Source of the DNA: Polymyxa betae | Lineage: Eukaryota; Endomyxa; Phytomyxea; Plasmodiophorida; Plasmodiophoridae | Reading direction: 5' to 3' | NCBI GenBank assembly: GCA_003693705.1 | Contig: RBZT01000721.1 | Coordinates: forward strand, 1-64,000 | DNA length: 64,000 nt | In this document: positions 11,727 through 21,864 of the stretch, piece by piece | Layout: the number at the start of each line of letters is the position of its first letter | Position numbering within the stretch: position 1 is the first letter of the stretch | The notes under the pieces: generated by a model | Told to the model about the DNA's origin: nothing | Databases searched by the model: none | The model's input: only the letters and a program-made list of their open reading frames with translations | Made by a program: the position numbers and the translations under genes

Positions 11727-12364
11727 ATGGATAGCGATATTCAGCACATGATTGCCAGTCTCGATAAAAGCATCGACTATACAGAGAGTGGGCCGGCAAG
11801 ACCTGTTTTGTTATCGCGGCCGTCGCCTGCGCCGTTCCCGACGAGATCCGCGACTCCCGACCTGGACGAACTTCTACGCCAGCTCGACGCCGAGATCGAC
11901 CAGGAGGCGACGCCGACCTCTGTCGCGACCGATTCGTCCTGGGTGAAATGTTCGGTGGCGACGCTGGCGAACGGGGCGGCCGCCTGCGAAACGATTCGCT
12001 GTACGATGTGCGACCATCAGGTCGTACAGATCCGCGACCACCTCTGGCATCCCACCGCCGATTATTTCTTCTTCCGAAGTAATCACACAGCGTCGCCGTG
12101 CCGCTCTTTGAATGATCGCCGTCGCTATAGATAACGTCCCCAACCAGGCCAAGCTGCAGGCGAAACTCGTCCCCCGATCGGGTCGGTGACTTTCACAGGC
12201 ACTAATCATCATATATAAGCGAGTTGACAGGCGTGGCCGCGTACGCCTGCCAGTGCAGCTGGGCGAACGTCGACGAGATCCGGCGAATAGGCTCGGGATC
12301 CGGTCCGAAATGGGTCTGCTCCGGGCATCGCAGTCGTACCGACCCGCCGGCGCCGCGTCGCTGA
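11727..12364 (+). CDS. CFAP418: CFAP418 (C8orf37) ciliary protein
   Basis: Three exons are separated by introns 12079-12130 (52 nt, splitting the N codon in FRNNVPN) and 12182-12230 (49 nt). The product is about 178 residues. The N-terminal half is an acidic, Leu-rich helical part (LDELLRQLDAEID). The C-terminal RMP domain is diagnostic: RCTMCDHQVVQIRDHLWHP, DYFFFRNNVPN, AYACQCSWANVDEIRRI and KWVCSGH. The CxxC and CxC cysteines typical of the family are present. In animals this protein acts at the base of the primary cilium and photoreceptor outer segment. Here it signals a ciliated life stage. An upstream in-frame ATG at 11697 is an alternative start; 11727 gives the family-like MDSDI N-terminus. 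Confidence 0.93.
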
Positions 12365-12644
12365 CCAGGACGCACATGTTGCTGTTATACTGCTTGATAG
12401 ATTTTTAAAATAAAAAGATTGGTAGATAAACAGCTGCTGGGAAAGCGATCATCGAGAGTAGGATAGGTTGCTGTTAGGGTTTGTTTCAGAGTGTGGTAAT
12501 GTCTGATAGGAGATCGAGGGTCCGCACGGACTTCAACCCAGTTTATATAGCCGCTAGTAACGTCTTGGGCGTCTGTCTGTCTGTGTGTGTGTGCCAATCG
12601 TCCCCGCCCCATCATCGTCTGCACCACCGGGACACCCTACAACC

Positions 12645-14942
12645 ATGGACGGCAGCAAATCGGATCGCCAGCGCAACTTCAAGAAGGGCATCGATATGGA
12701 CCTGGCCCGGCGTCGTCGCGAAGAGACCACGGTCGAGCTGCGAAAATCGAAACGTGACGAACAGATTCAGGTCGGCGTGCCATTCGTCCTGCTCATAGAT
12801 TTATTTATATGATGATAGAAACGGAGAATGGGTGCCCAGGGCGGCTGGAAGCCCGATGACATGATGTCGGGTATGTTACCGCCGCGCGATACAATCTCAC
12901 CCGCCACCGTCGCCGATCTCTCGCAGCTGATCGCCGGCGTCAACTCCGATGATCCCAACATCCAGTTCGAGGCGACCACCCAGTTCCGAAAACTGCTCAG
13001 CATTGGTTTGTCTCGTTCAGGCTTGCCCGCGGACGGTCGTGCTTAACCAGCCCATGCAGAGCGAAACCCGCCGATCCAGCAGGTGATCGACTCGGGCGTC
13101 GTCCCGCGCCTCGTCGTCTTTCTGGGCAGCGACCAGCATGCCCAGCTGCAGTTCGAAGCTGCATGGGCGCTCACCAACATCGCTTCAGGCACATCTCAGC
13201 ATACCAAGGTGGGTGGCCGCGCCTCCACTGTCATCCGCTCTCATAGTTAATCATCACTGTCTTTAGAATGTCATTGACGCTGGTGCTGTCCCCATCTTCA
13301 TTTATCTATTGAACTCGCCGCATGAGGACGTCAAGGAGCAGGCCGTCTGGGCCCTGGGCAACATCGCCGGCGATTCGCCCGAGTGCCGCAACTACGTCTT
13401 GTCGCAGGGCGTTCTGAACCCGCTCATCGATCTCTGCCAGCGCACCGATGCCAAGACGTCTTTGCTGAGAAACGCGACCTGGACGCTGTCGAATCTGTGC
13501 CGAGGCAAGCCGCAGCCGCCCTTCGACATGGTTCGCCCAGCCCTGCCCGTTTTGGCGCATCTCTTGTACGGAGTGGCTGTTAGTCTGGCTTCTGTATTAT
13601 TGAGGCAGAGTTTATCAGGAACTCCACCGATGAGGAAGTTGTTACTGACACGTGCTGGGCGCTGTCTTATCTGTCGGATGATACCAATGCCGATAATGAG
13701 AAGATTCAGGTTTGTAGTTTACAGTAACTTTGATGGGTTCAACAGAGCGTTTCCGTTAAGGCGATTCCTCGCCGTGTTTCTTATTGTTTATAACAGGCTG
13801 TGATTCGCGCCGGCGTTGTGCGGCGCCTGGTCGAGCTTCTGCACCATCACTCGACGATGGTGAAGACGCCAGCTCTTCGTACCATCGGCAACATCGTCAC
13901 TGGTGACGATGTCCAGACCCAGGTTGTCGTGAATCGTGGCGGTCTGGCTGGATTGTTGTCGCTTCTCAGCAACGACAAGAAGGGCATCGTCAAAGAAGCC
14001 TGCTGGACTATTTCTAACATTACCGCCGGTAATTCCGACCAGATTGAGCAGGTTAGCGACTTCGATATTTTCATTGTTGAGATTGATGCTGATGTTTCCG
14101 GCAGGTCATTGCTGCCAATTTGATCCCGCCTCTGGTTGCCAAACTAAGATCGGCAGAATATGACATCAAGAAAGAGGCTGCTTGGGCGCTCTCAAATGCC
14201 ACGTAGTGCTTATTATGACTTTTTATGTTGTTTTACTGATTCTGTTTTGCTTTTATTTTGTTCTCTTCGCTTTGATGCAGGGTGTTTAATCCTTATTTAT
14301 ATGGCCTCCCGTGTGTTTCGCTTTTCTTCCAAATCAAAAATTGCCTCCTTTTTGTTGTTCTATACTACCTCTCCATCCTTGTAATTTATTTACAATTTGC
14401 CATTCTTCTCTTTGTTATGCACTGCATTTTTTTCTTATCGTTTGTTCAGGTCTGGTGGTACTGACCAGCAGATCCGGTATTTGGTGTCACAAGCTTGTAT
14501 TCCTCCTCTCTGTGATTTGTTCACCTGCTCCGATCCGAAGATGATTATTGTCGCAATGGAGGGTATTGAGAACATCCTTCGTGTCGGAAAGAAGGTTAGC
14601 GGGTCCATCAACAATATCATCCTCCATTCGCTGAATTTTTTCAAGGATATGATGGCTACTGGATCTGATGCGAATCAGTATGCCGTATTTGTCGAGGAAT
14701 GTGAAGGTCTGGACAAGCTTGAACGATTGCAGAACCACCCGAACAAGGACATCTACAAGAAGGCGTTACAAATTCTTCGGGCGTATTTCGAGACGGACGA
14801 ATTGGTATGAGAGCTGTACATCCCTGTTTCCATCTGTGTTTAATGTTCTCTTTAGGAAACCGGTTTGGAGCCAGAAGCGCAGACAGGCCAGTTCGCCTTC
14901 GGTGGACAAAATATCCCAAGCTCAGGCTTTCAGTTCTCTTAA
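12645..14942 (+). CDS. Importin subunit alpha (karyopherin alpha)
   Basis: This is the adaptor that binds nuclear localisation signals and links cargo to importin beta. The N-terminal importin-beta-binding domain is rich in Arg/Lys ([20 protein letters not shown]). A row of armadillo repeats follows, with signatures such as [92 protein letters not shown] and [12 protein letters not shown]. The WxxxN ladder that binds signal peptides is visible in most repeats. About nine exons can be joined in frame; the product is about 550 residues, ending in [13 protein letters not shown]. One intron (about 14202-14450) is near 250 nt, far longer than the rest. The junction at about 13570-13611 adds a short loop (LLYGFIRNS) and is the least certain. 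Confidence 0.96.
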
Positions 14943-15225
14943 AATTAGTAAAATGAAGATCTTTCTTGTTATCAAAGTGAATGGGATTTTGTAGTGTTTA
15001 ACCCTCTTGTATATTTTTTTGTAATTCTGTATACAAGAGTCTCTCCACATTTACAGCCATGTTATTTTCGTCTGCTTTTTGGGTTTGTTTATAACTCAAA
15101 TCAGTCAAATATCCAGAATTTGGAATGTCATGTAACCCTCGATTCCATGACTGTCTGTTGCCTTTATCTGGTCGGTACGACAACGATCAGCTTCTCAGTA
15201 TTTCTGTCATTGTTAAGCCGGAGAA

Positions 15226-15591
15226 ATGGCATCCGAGATCGAGGAGTCACTGGAGCGCATCAAGAACCGGCCCGGGGTCGAAGGCGTTCTGATTGTCAAT
15301 AATGAAGGCGTCCCAATTCGCCCATCGAAGGGCATGGACGAGGAGATGACGCGCGAGTATTCGGCCCAGCTGGCCCAGCTGGCGGTCAAGGCCCGGAGCG
15401 TCGTTCGCGATCTGGATCCACAGGTTGCTTTTTGAGCTTCTCGTCGCAGCATATTTCTGATATTCTCCTGGTTGTAGAACGACCTAACATTTCTTCGGAT
15501 CCGATCATTAAAGCATGAAATTATGGTGGCGCCCGATAAAGACTTCCTCCTGATTGTGATTCAGAATCCCAGCGTGGAAGAGAAACAATAA
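15226..15591 (+). CDS. Dynein light chain, roadblock/LC7 type
   Basis: Two exons are joined by a 54-nt intron (15424-15477, phase 0 after codon Q). The product is about 103 residues, the usual size. It shows the family core: [30 protein letters not shown], the helix [23 protein letters not shown], then [18 protein letters not shown] and [11 protein letters not shown]. It is a light chain of cytoplasmic and axonemal dynein that dimerises and binds the intermediate chains. With other ciliary genes nearby it fits a flagellated cell, though roadblock also serves cytoplasmic dynein. Confidence 0.96.
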
Positions 15592-15932
15592 TTCTTTAGG
15601 GTTGGCATCTAAAGTTCAATCTAGACAGGTCTGGATACTAAACACCACCAGACCTTATCTCCGCTTTCGATTCGAATATCTTTTCATAAATTGTCTATTC
15701 CTATTGTGGTACTGTAATGGGAAAGAGCTTAATTTGCGAGACTTGAGTTCTGGAAATTGCACTTCGCGTAGTTTGAACACCACGCACTTTTCGTACTTTT
15801 TCCACATGCGCACTGTGCTATTCCTGCTGCAGAGTGCAGATTAATAAGCGCAACTTTTCCGATATCTTCTCAAGAGCCAATGAATGTTTATTCTTAAAGC
15901 GCGCTGGATTAAATTGAAGCTGCTCCGATGTT

Positions 15933-17571
15933 ATGATGAATTCGCACCTGGGTCGAACCATGAAGCCGGCGACGACAACCGGACCCTTGCTGGTTCGGGA
16001 GTATATCAACAAGGTCTGCAACCTTCCCGTTGCATTATCTAGATCCCAACCATGCCTATCCAGATTCTATATGGAGGTTCATCAGGCTATTTTAATTCCC
16101 AGCCGGTTATCAGCCGACCCCCAACGCCCATCGATTTCGCTGCATTAAAGGGCGAGAAATCATATCGACAACGACTTCATGATCTGTATTGGGAGAATCC
16201 ATATGGCTGGATGACACCAGTCGAGATCTTCCAGGTCGGCAATCGTCACTGTCAAGTCTATCGAACCCTAAACCCTAACCCTAGCCGACTTACGCCCTGG
16301 GCATCCTATCCTGGATCCGATCCAAGCTCCATCCGGGACAGAAGAAACTACAGATCCTGGAAATTGGCGGCGGTCTGGGCACATGTAAGCACAAAGGGCC
16401 AGCATCCCTAACATCCCCGAGGGCCTGCATGACCTATCATTGTAAGGTGGGAAAAACATTCTCGATCACGTACGGGACCATGACCGGGACCTGTACGACT
16501 CGGCGTCGTACACTCTGCTGGACATCAGCGAGCAGTACCATCGGCAGCAGCAGGTCGTGTTGGCCGATCACGAGGGTCAGTCGTTCCCTACTAGGGTTTA
16601 GGGTTTTACATTGAAGTCTGCAACGCACAGGGAAATGCGAGTTCCATCTGGGCTCAGCCGCCGACCTGCCCGAATTCGAATCGATTCAGGGAGACGTCCC
16701 GACCTTCGTACTGGCCCTGGAGTGCCTCGACAACCTAGCGCATGATAAGATCTGCGATCACCATCAGGTCCGGTCGGCCTGGGGTCCAGTACGGCTGCCA
16801 GTACCGGGTATTAATGTTCCGCTCTGTTTAGATCATGGTGAAGCCGAGTTCGGACAGCACGGCGCCGTGGGTGGAATACCGGACCCCGATCTCTGACCCG
16901 CTCATTGCCGAATATCTCGAGATCATGAATACCTCCGACTATTTCGTGAGTCGTATCTGATCGCGAAGTTCCTCTGATATGAATGGGTGTTCAAAAGGAG
17001 AGGGAGAGCGCCCTGTCTAAACTGCAACAGATGGAGCAGTGCGAATTCTTACCGACTTCGGCGTTCTCCTTTCTGAAACGATTGACGAAACAGATCCCGA
17101 ACCATCACCTTCTGGTCGCCGATTTCAAGTAACAACACCCCCTAACATCGGCTAGGGTTTAGGGTTTCCTGACTGTTCCCCCTTCAGTTACCTCCCAGAC
17201 ACCATTCCGGGCGCTATCAACGCCCCGATCGTCGCCGAACGCTCTCTAGAAACGGTACGCCTTTTTTCCCGTGGCCGTACCGCCCCGCGCGCGCCTTGCT
17301 CTGATCCGTCTGCCAGGCCGGCGATACGCACGATCACGATACCTATCTGCTGCCGGCCGGCGTCCGCGCCGACGTCTTCTTCCCCGTCGATTTTCAGAAA
17401 CTCAAATACGTGTACGACTACGTCCGTGGCGAGCGCAATGGCCAACAGACCCGCGTCCGGTCGTCGCGGGAATTCCTGGTCCAGTACGCCGATTACCAGC
17501 GCTGCCGGACCGCATCCGGGTATAACCCGCTCCTCGAGGACTACGTCAACACGTCGATTCTGACGTCCTAA
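15933..17571 (+). CDS. NDUFAF7/MidA-type methyltransferase
   Basis: This family dimethylates an arginine of complex I subunit NDUFS2 and is needed for complex I assembly in mitochondria. About nine exons trace from ATG at 15933 to TAA at 17571, giving about 400 residues. The SAM-binding motif is LQILEIGGGLGT. Further family segments are LVREYINKILYGGSSGYF, SYTLLDISEQYHRQQ, PTFVLALECLDNLAHDKI, LTKQIPNHHLLVADFN and GVRADVFFPVDFQKLK. The extended APS/PTP-type N-terminal insert and domain order look like the fungal and protist DUF185 branch. Three introns (16235-16284, 16576-16630, 17129-17187) carry telomere-like repeats. The start is one of two adjacent in-frame ATGs (15933 and 15936). Confidence 0.9.
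16264..16284 (+). repeat. Telomere-like repeat at an intron 3' end
   Basis: The last 21 nt of the intron 16235-16284 consist of three CCCTAA-type units (CCCTAAA, CCCTAA, CCCTAG), the last of which supplies the AG acceptor. Confidence 0.85.
16591..16607 (+). repeat. Telomere-like repeat inside an intron
   Basis: Two tandem TTTAGGG-type units, CTAGGGTTTAGGGTTTT, lie in the middle of the intron 16576-16630, in the G-rich orientation on the coding strand. Confidence 0.85.
17152..17167 (+). repeat. Telomere-like repeat inside an intron
   Basis: CTAGGGTTTAGGGTTT lies in the intron 17129-17187. These 16 bases are identical to those in the intron at 16576-16630, although the rest of the two introns differs. 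Confidence 0.85.
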
Positions 17572-17581
17572 TAAAACCGAA

Positions 17582-18573
17582 ATGGGTGTGTATGACGGCG
17601 CGGCGGCACGCGTCGTTCGGGATCTCAGGAGCCTCGGGAGGCGGCACGCGACGCATTCGTTCGTTTCGGCGACGATGAAGCTGGTGGGTCGGCCGCTGCT
17701 CAGCGACGTTATCGGACGACTGTTTCGGGCCGCCATCGTCAACATTCGCTTCTGGTACTTCACCGATATCGACGCCCTGGGGCAGAATGCGATCGGCGCC
17801 ATGGATCCGTCTCGGGTCCCGAACGCCCTCATCGGCCATCATTGGACGTTTCTATTAACGGTCGCGGTGACGGCCGCCGCCCTTCCCTATGCCTCGCAGG
17901 TCGCCAACTTCTCCATCGCCATCTTACCACTGAAACCGCTTTCGTAGAAATACGCCTATGGATATTCGGTCCTGAAACCGATCGATACCACGTTCTTGTT
18001 AATCAGCTTGTTTCTATCGACGGTAACGGCAGCAGTACGTCAGGCTTATATCTGGAAAACCAAGGCGCTGGAGCGCGATCATGCCCGACTTCTACGTCGA
18101 TATAAACACCTCGAGCGACGATTCAACGTCTGGCCGCTGCCAGCTACAAGGCAGGTCAGCACATTGCTGCAGAACTTCGAAACGCATAAGGTCTTGGAAA
18201 CGCCCCCAAAAACTCGTCGTCTCGATCTGAATCCGATTCGCAGCTGGCTGTGATCGAATCGGGGTCGTTTATGTTGTTAGCGAGCCTGATTGTGACGGCG
18301 ATTCATGCCGGCTTGATAACACAATCTGTAAGGCGATAACACTTGTTGATGATTCAGGCTAAGCTGTATCAGATCTTGAGACTCAGTATCAACTATCAGA
18401 TCGTGAGGTTAAAGGCTCAGGCGACCGTGATGCTGCCCTATAATCTGATCGCGCTGGTCAATGGCACCACCCTGCTCGATTACGTCCTGCGCGTCCCGAT
18501 CATCACCCGATTCCAATGGCTCTACTGCCTGACACATTTCCCGCCGATCCAGCCGCCGGCTGAAGGCGGATGA
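17582..18573 (+). CDS. Unknown multi-pass membrane protein
   Basis: Exons are joined across introns of 48 nt (about 17900-17947, ending TTCGTAG), 52 nt (about 18190-18241) and only 30 nt (18328-18357). Each keeps the frame and removes an in-frame stop. The product is about 287 residues. Hydrophobic segments include TFLLTVAVTAAALPYA, TTFLLISLFLSTVTAAV, FMLLASLIVTAIHAGLI and MLPYNLIALVNGTTLL, suggesting about four membrane spans. A basic, coiled stretch (ALERDHARLLRRYKHLERRF) lies between spans two and three. The start codon lies only 10 nt after the NDUFAF7 stop. A later ATG (MKLVGRPLLSDV, about 17674) is another possible start. I do not recognise the family. Confidence 0.7.
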
Positions 18574-18830
18574 TGACGATCTCCTCTCCTGTAGAATAAT
18601 AACTTAATATATGAGATCTACACATAGGTAGATGATTTCTCTTAATAGAAGGATCATCTGCCTAAAATGCCCGTACGGATATTTTACAAAATTTTTATCA
18701 CTGTTTATTTGTGCGCAGTCAGAAATGTTACGGCAAAAAGTGGAAATATGAATACAGAAGCGAGGTGCGTCAGCATCCCGTCGAACGTCCATTGGCGTCA
18801 TCGGTATCTGCGAGCTGCACCCCATCGCCA

Positions 18831-19320
18831 ATGGCATCGTCGCCTGCCCAAGATGCGGCCATCATCACGGATTTACAGGCGGATACATTCCAGGTCAGGA
18901 TCGTGCTGGTCGCCGCCGACGACGCTCTCTCTCACCGCTCCCCGATAGTCGGCGTTCTACGACACCATGGACTACCGGCGTGAGGCGGTCAGCAAGTTCT
19001 ACCAAGACGATTCCGTCGTCGTCTGGAATGGAACGAGAATCAAAGGCCTGGCGCCGATCGATAACTTCTACCGCTGCATGCCCATGTCCCGGCACGAGGT
19101 TGCCTCCTACGATATCCAGGCGATCGACGCCGGCGCCGGCACCATGGCCGACAGCCGCGACCTGCTCGTGACCGTCGCCGGCACCGTCTGCTTCGGCAAG
19201 GAGACGACCGGAAACTTCCACGAGACGTTCGTCCTGCGCCGAGACCGACGCGTCCCGAATCGAAATCACGCCTACTTCATTGTTCTCGATACATACAGGT
19301 TTAATAAATCGGCTGTGTAA
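18831..19320 (+). CDS. NTF2-like NXT/p15 mRNA export cofactor
   Basis: Two exons are joined across an intron at about 18895-18953; the product is about 143 residues, normal for NXT1/NXT2. The NTF2 fold shows as SAFYDTMDYRREAVSKFYQD, SVVVWNGTRIKGLAPIDNFY, MPMSRHEVASYDIQAIDA, LLVTVAGTVCFGK and FHETFVLRRDR. NXT binds the NTF2-like domain of NXF1/TAP and helps export mRNA through nuclear pores. NTF2 itself is less likely because of the LLVTVAGTV and FHETFVL segments and the WNG motif. The start was chosen at the ATG giving MASSPAQDAAIITDLQ. Confidence 0.85.
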
Positions 19321-19492
19321 TTCGTAAAAATGTTTTTTTTATTGGAAAAAAATTGTTTTAAAAGATTACGGAAGTTTGTTATGATTCATTGCGTATTTGT
19401 TTTGAATTGAAGTGGTCGGATCGGCGGCTGCTGGTGCCCAGGTCCCTTCTCAGCTCTGCCGATTCGAAGAGCGTCACGGTCCAGGAGACGAC

Positions 19493-19888
19493 ATGGTAGA
19501 GAAGGGCGTTGTGTTGCTGGGCGGGCTCGCTGATTGTGTCGCTCGTAGCACTTCTTTTCGTTCTTCAAGACGCTGGTTGGCAAGCAGGTCACGATCGAGC
19601 TCAAGAACGATCTCAGGCTGAAGGGCGATCTGCATTCGGTCGATCAGTTCCTGAACATCAAGCTGGATAATGTCGAGGTTGTCGATCAGGAGCAGTTCCC
19701 TCATATGGTCGGTTTTCGCCTGAAATCATCGAACGTCGTCTCTGAAGCAAGTTGCTGTTTAGATGTCTGTGAAAAAGATTTTCATTCGAGGTTCCGTGGT
19801 TCGATATATCGAGCTTCGAAAGGCGGATGTTGATACCCAATTGCTGCAAGACGCCAGTAGACGGGCTGCCAGACCCGAAGCTGATTAA
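19493..19888 (+). CDS. LSM2: U6 snRNA-associated Sm-like protein LSM2
   Basis: LSM2 is a subunit of the Lsm1-7 (mRNA decay) and Lsm2-8 (U6 snRNA) rings. The coding sequence is 95 residues, the exact size of LSM2 in animals and yeast. It reads FFSFFKTLVGKQVTIELKN, LKGDLHSVDQFLNIKLDNV and, in exon 3, IRGSVVRYIELRKADVDTQLL, covering Sm motifs 1 and 2. Introns are 19496-19548 (53 nt) and 19708-19762 (55 nt). The first intron falls directly after the start codon, so exon 1 contributes only ATG to the protein. The following CAC TTC TTT gives MHFFSFFK, matching the family MLFFSFFK start and confirming the splice. Confidence 0.95.
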
Positions 19889-19937
19889 AAACATCACGAA
19901 TTCGTTTACGTCATTGTAAAATTTTTCAGATTTCGAT

Positions 19938-20453
19938 TTATGTCGTGGACGAGATCGGTCGCTGCATTCTCCAGGATTTCACCGATTCGCATGGATAGTT
20001 GTTCTTCAGCCGCAGTGCGACGAAGTGCAGCTTCCTGTACAGGGCGATTGCTGCCTGATTGCTCTCAATCACATGCAGGCGGATTTCTTGGGCGGCAACT
20101 TTGCTTTCCGCGAAGACCACGACTTGATTGATCAAAGCGGTGGCAATCCCTCGACGGCGACAGTCGTCATCGACCCAAAGAAAGAAGATCTCCACGTAGT
20201 TGGCGCGATTCTTGGTCGATTTCGAGCCGCGTTTACGGCAGCCGTTTTGGAAATGAACGAAGATCACGAACCCGATCGCCTTCTGGTCTTCCACAGCCAC
20301 CATGCATCGAAAATTCTTGAAAGATTCGCGATCTGGATTCTAGACGAAGCTGATCAATTACGAACGGATAATGAAAGTCGCCTTTACGAGTCGTTTCCAA
20401 AACCATTCCAGACCGTATTGCTGATCAGAAGGTAATCGAAGCTGTTCGGTCAT
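19938..20453 (-). CDS. GNAT-family N-acetyltransferase
   Basis: Two exons are joined by a 48-nt intron near 20340-20387 (phase 0); the product is about 155 residues. The acetyl-CoA binding motif A is VDDDCRRRGIATALINQVVVFAE, with the RxxGxA core, preceded by the beta strand KAIGFVIFVHF. Motif B follows as IRLHVIESNQAAIALYRKLHF. The substrate cannot be read from the sequence; the pattern NQAAIALYRKLHF is shared by many small-molecule and protein acetyltransferases. It converges with LSM2, leaving 49 bp between the two stops. Confidence 0.85.
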
Positions 20454-20731
20454 GCGTCGATCTAGACGCCATCAGTCGTGTCGGCGTTGGAATGGAGTTC
20501 AGCATGCCTGCGAGATCCAATGGGATCAGGTCGTCGGGCTGGAATGGCCGGTAGCCGATCGACGATGCGCGCCATTCTCGAACCTCTTGATCAGCGAACG
20601 ACATCGTCCGCAGGAAACAGCACGCATAGTAAAATCATCGATTTGAGCAGCTTCTCGCTACATCTCTCTCATCATTTCATTGATAACTTATTGCAATGTT
20701 CGATAGCGAAGTTTGCCATCATGTTTGTTTT

Positions 20732-21151
20732 TCAGACGTGTTGAATCTCCACCTTCATATCGAGTTGGATGGTCAGGACAGCCTCCCCGATACCCGCGAT
20801 GACAGCTCTCCTCTCTGGCGCTGTTCCACCTCTTCCTGAACGAGGCTTGTTCCTTCTTCGCGACGTTCTTCTCGAACCGAGATGCCGCTTTCTGGATTTA
20901 TGGGTGTAATGAAGAACCGCTTCGAAATTGGAAGTAGAAGCACTGATAGATATTATGGCCAGACGCCTGAGTACTATCGGCCTTGCGTTTCGGATAGAGC
21001 GCCGCCTGTTGACCAAAATCAACGAACTAGAATAATCCAATCCAATCCAATCCGCTTTCTGGATGTCGTTGTCAGCAGAATAGTCTCGCGTGTTGGAAAT
21101 CATCCCCCATTCCAAAAATGATATAAAAACCATACCATCAAAGATCCCCAT
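20732..21151 (-). CDS. Unrecognised reading frame, basic middle
   Basis: A 139-codon minus frame has a Lys/Arg-rich segment (KSRKRHLGSRRTSRRRNK) and a C-terminal part reading IAGIGEAVLTIQLDMKVEIQ, which looks like a beta strand pair. The upstream half is less protein-like and may include intron. A short AATCC tandem repeat (about 21032-21051) lies within it. No family is recognised. Confidence 0.3.
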   Translation of the reverse strand: MGIFDGMVFISFLEWGMISNTRDYSADNDIQKADWIGLDYSSSLILVNRRRSIRNARPIVLRRLAIISISASTSNFEAVLHYTHKSRKRHLGSRRTSRRRNKPRSGRGGTAPERRAVIAGIGEAVLTIQLDMKVEIQHV

Positions 21152-21864
21152 CCCAATGATATTATCACCAAACAGATTCCTTAAAATGGTCTCCCATGAA
21201 CCATGAAGTAAAAATCTAAATTGAATCCACCCATCAAAACAAGTATTACGATAGATTGATGTCGTGCTTTATCGCAGTCTCGGATGTCTGCTGGTGATTT
21301 CCAATCGCTGATGGATTCGTGTTAATAACCAGTCAGCGGCAATGCATGAGAAAGCCGACGATTGGAAAACTCGGCGTCGTGTGAGTAAATCTCGTCGTAA
21401 TTAAAGTGGTTGCTAGTAAGGGTGGTTTTGTGTTGGCCGCCCGACACGATCACTGGACCAAATGAGTGTTTGGTTGTGAGGACCTTATCTTGTATTGGAG
21501 TTCATCTCTAATTGAATGATGAAGAAGAAAACTTCATTAGCTGGTCTCGACTGGAAGTTCACCACACGGAAACCTCACGACATTTCTTGAGGAGGATATC
21601 CTTCATTAGAGAAAAGCTTATGATATCCAACGTCTGGTTGATGTTCGTTAGAATGAGTCGCTTTTCGAGATTGTTATCGATTGGCGAAGATTATCTAAGG
21701 ACGAATTGACATGGAAACCGTTATCATTTATCTACGAAGATGCTCCTCAAGATTATTACGTTCTTTTCGGAAAGTAAGGATGCAGTTAGCTGCAAGGCAT
21801 GGCTCTCTCTCCAGGCGGACGAGGGGAGTGTAGATTTCTTAGAATCTTTTTGTTCTGTTTCTTT
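21152..21864. other. Intergenic, no gene seen
   Basis: I see no supported gene or repeat here. A short plus frame at 21512-21709 has no recognisable features. Confidence 0.4.

Noticed and set aside
11874-12377. Minus-strand ORF of 167 codons
   Set aside because: Antisense to CFAP418, which has clear conserved residues on the plus strand.
14203-14450. snoRNA nested in the long importin-alpha intron
   Set aside because: No C box (RTGATGA) with D box (CTGA) pair or H/ACA hairpin could be found.
17188-17832. Minus-strand ORF of 214 codons
   Set aside because: Antisense to NDUFAF7 and the next gene in GC-rich sequence; no motifs of its own.
17942-17950. In-frame TAG in the membrane gene, possible stop readthrough
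   Set aside because: A 48-nt GT-AG intron ending exactly at this TAG removes it and keeps the frame.
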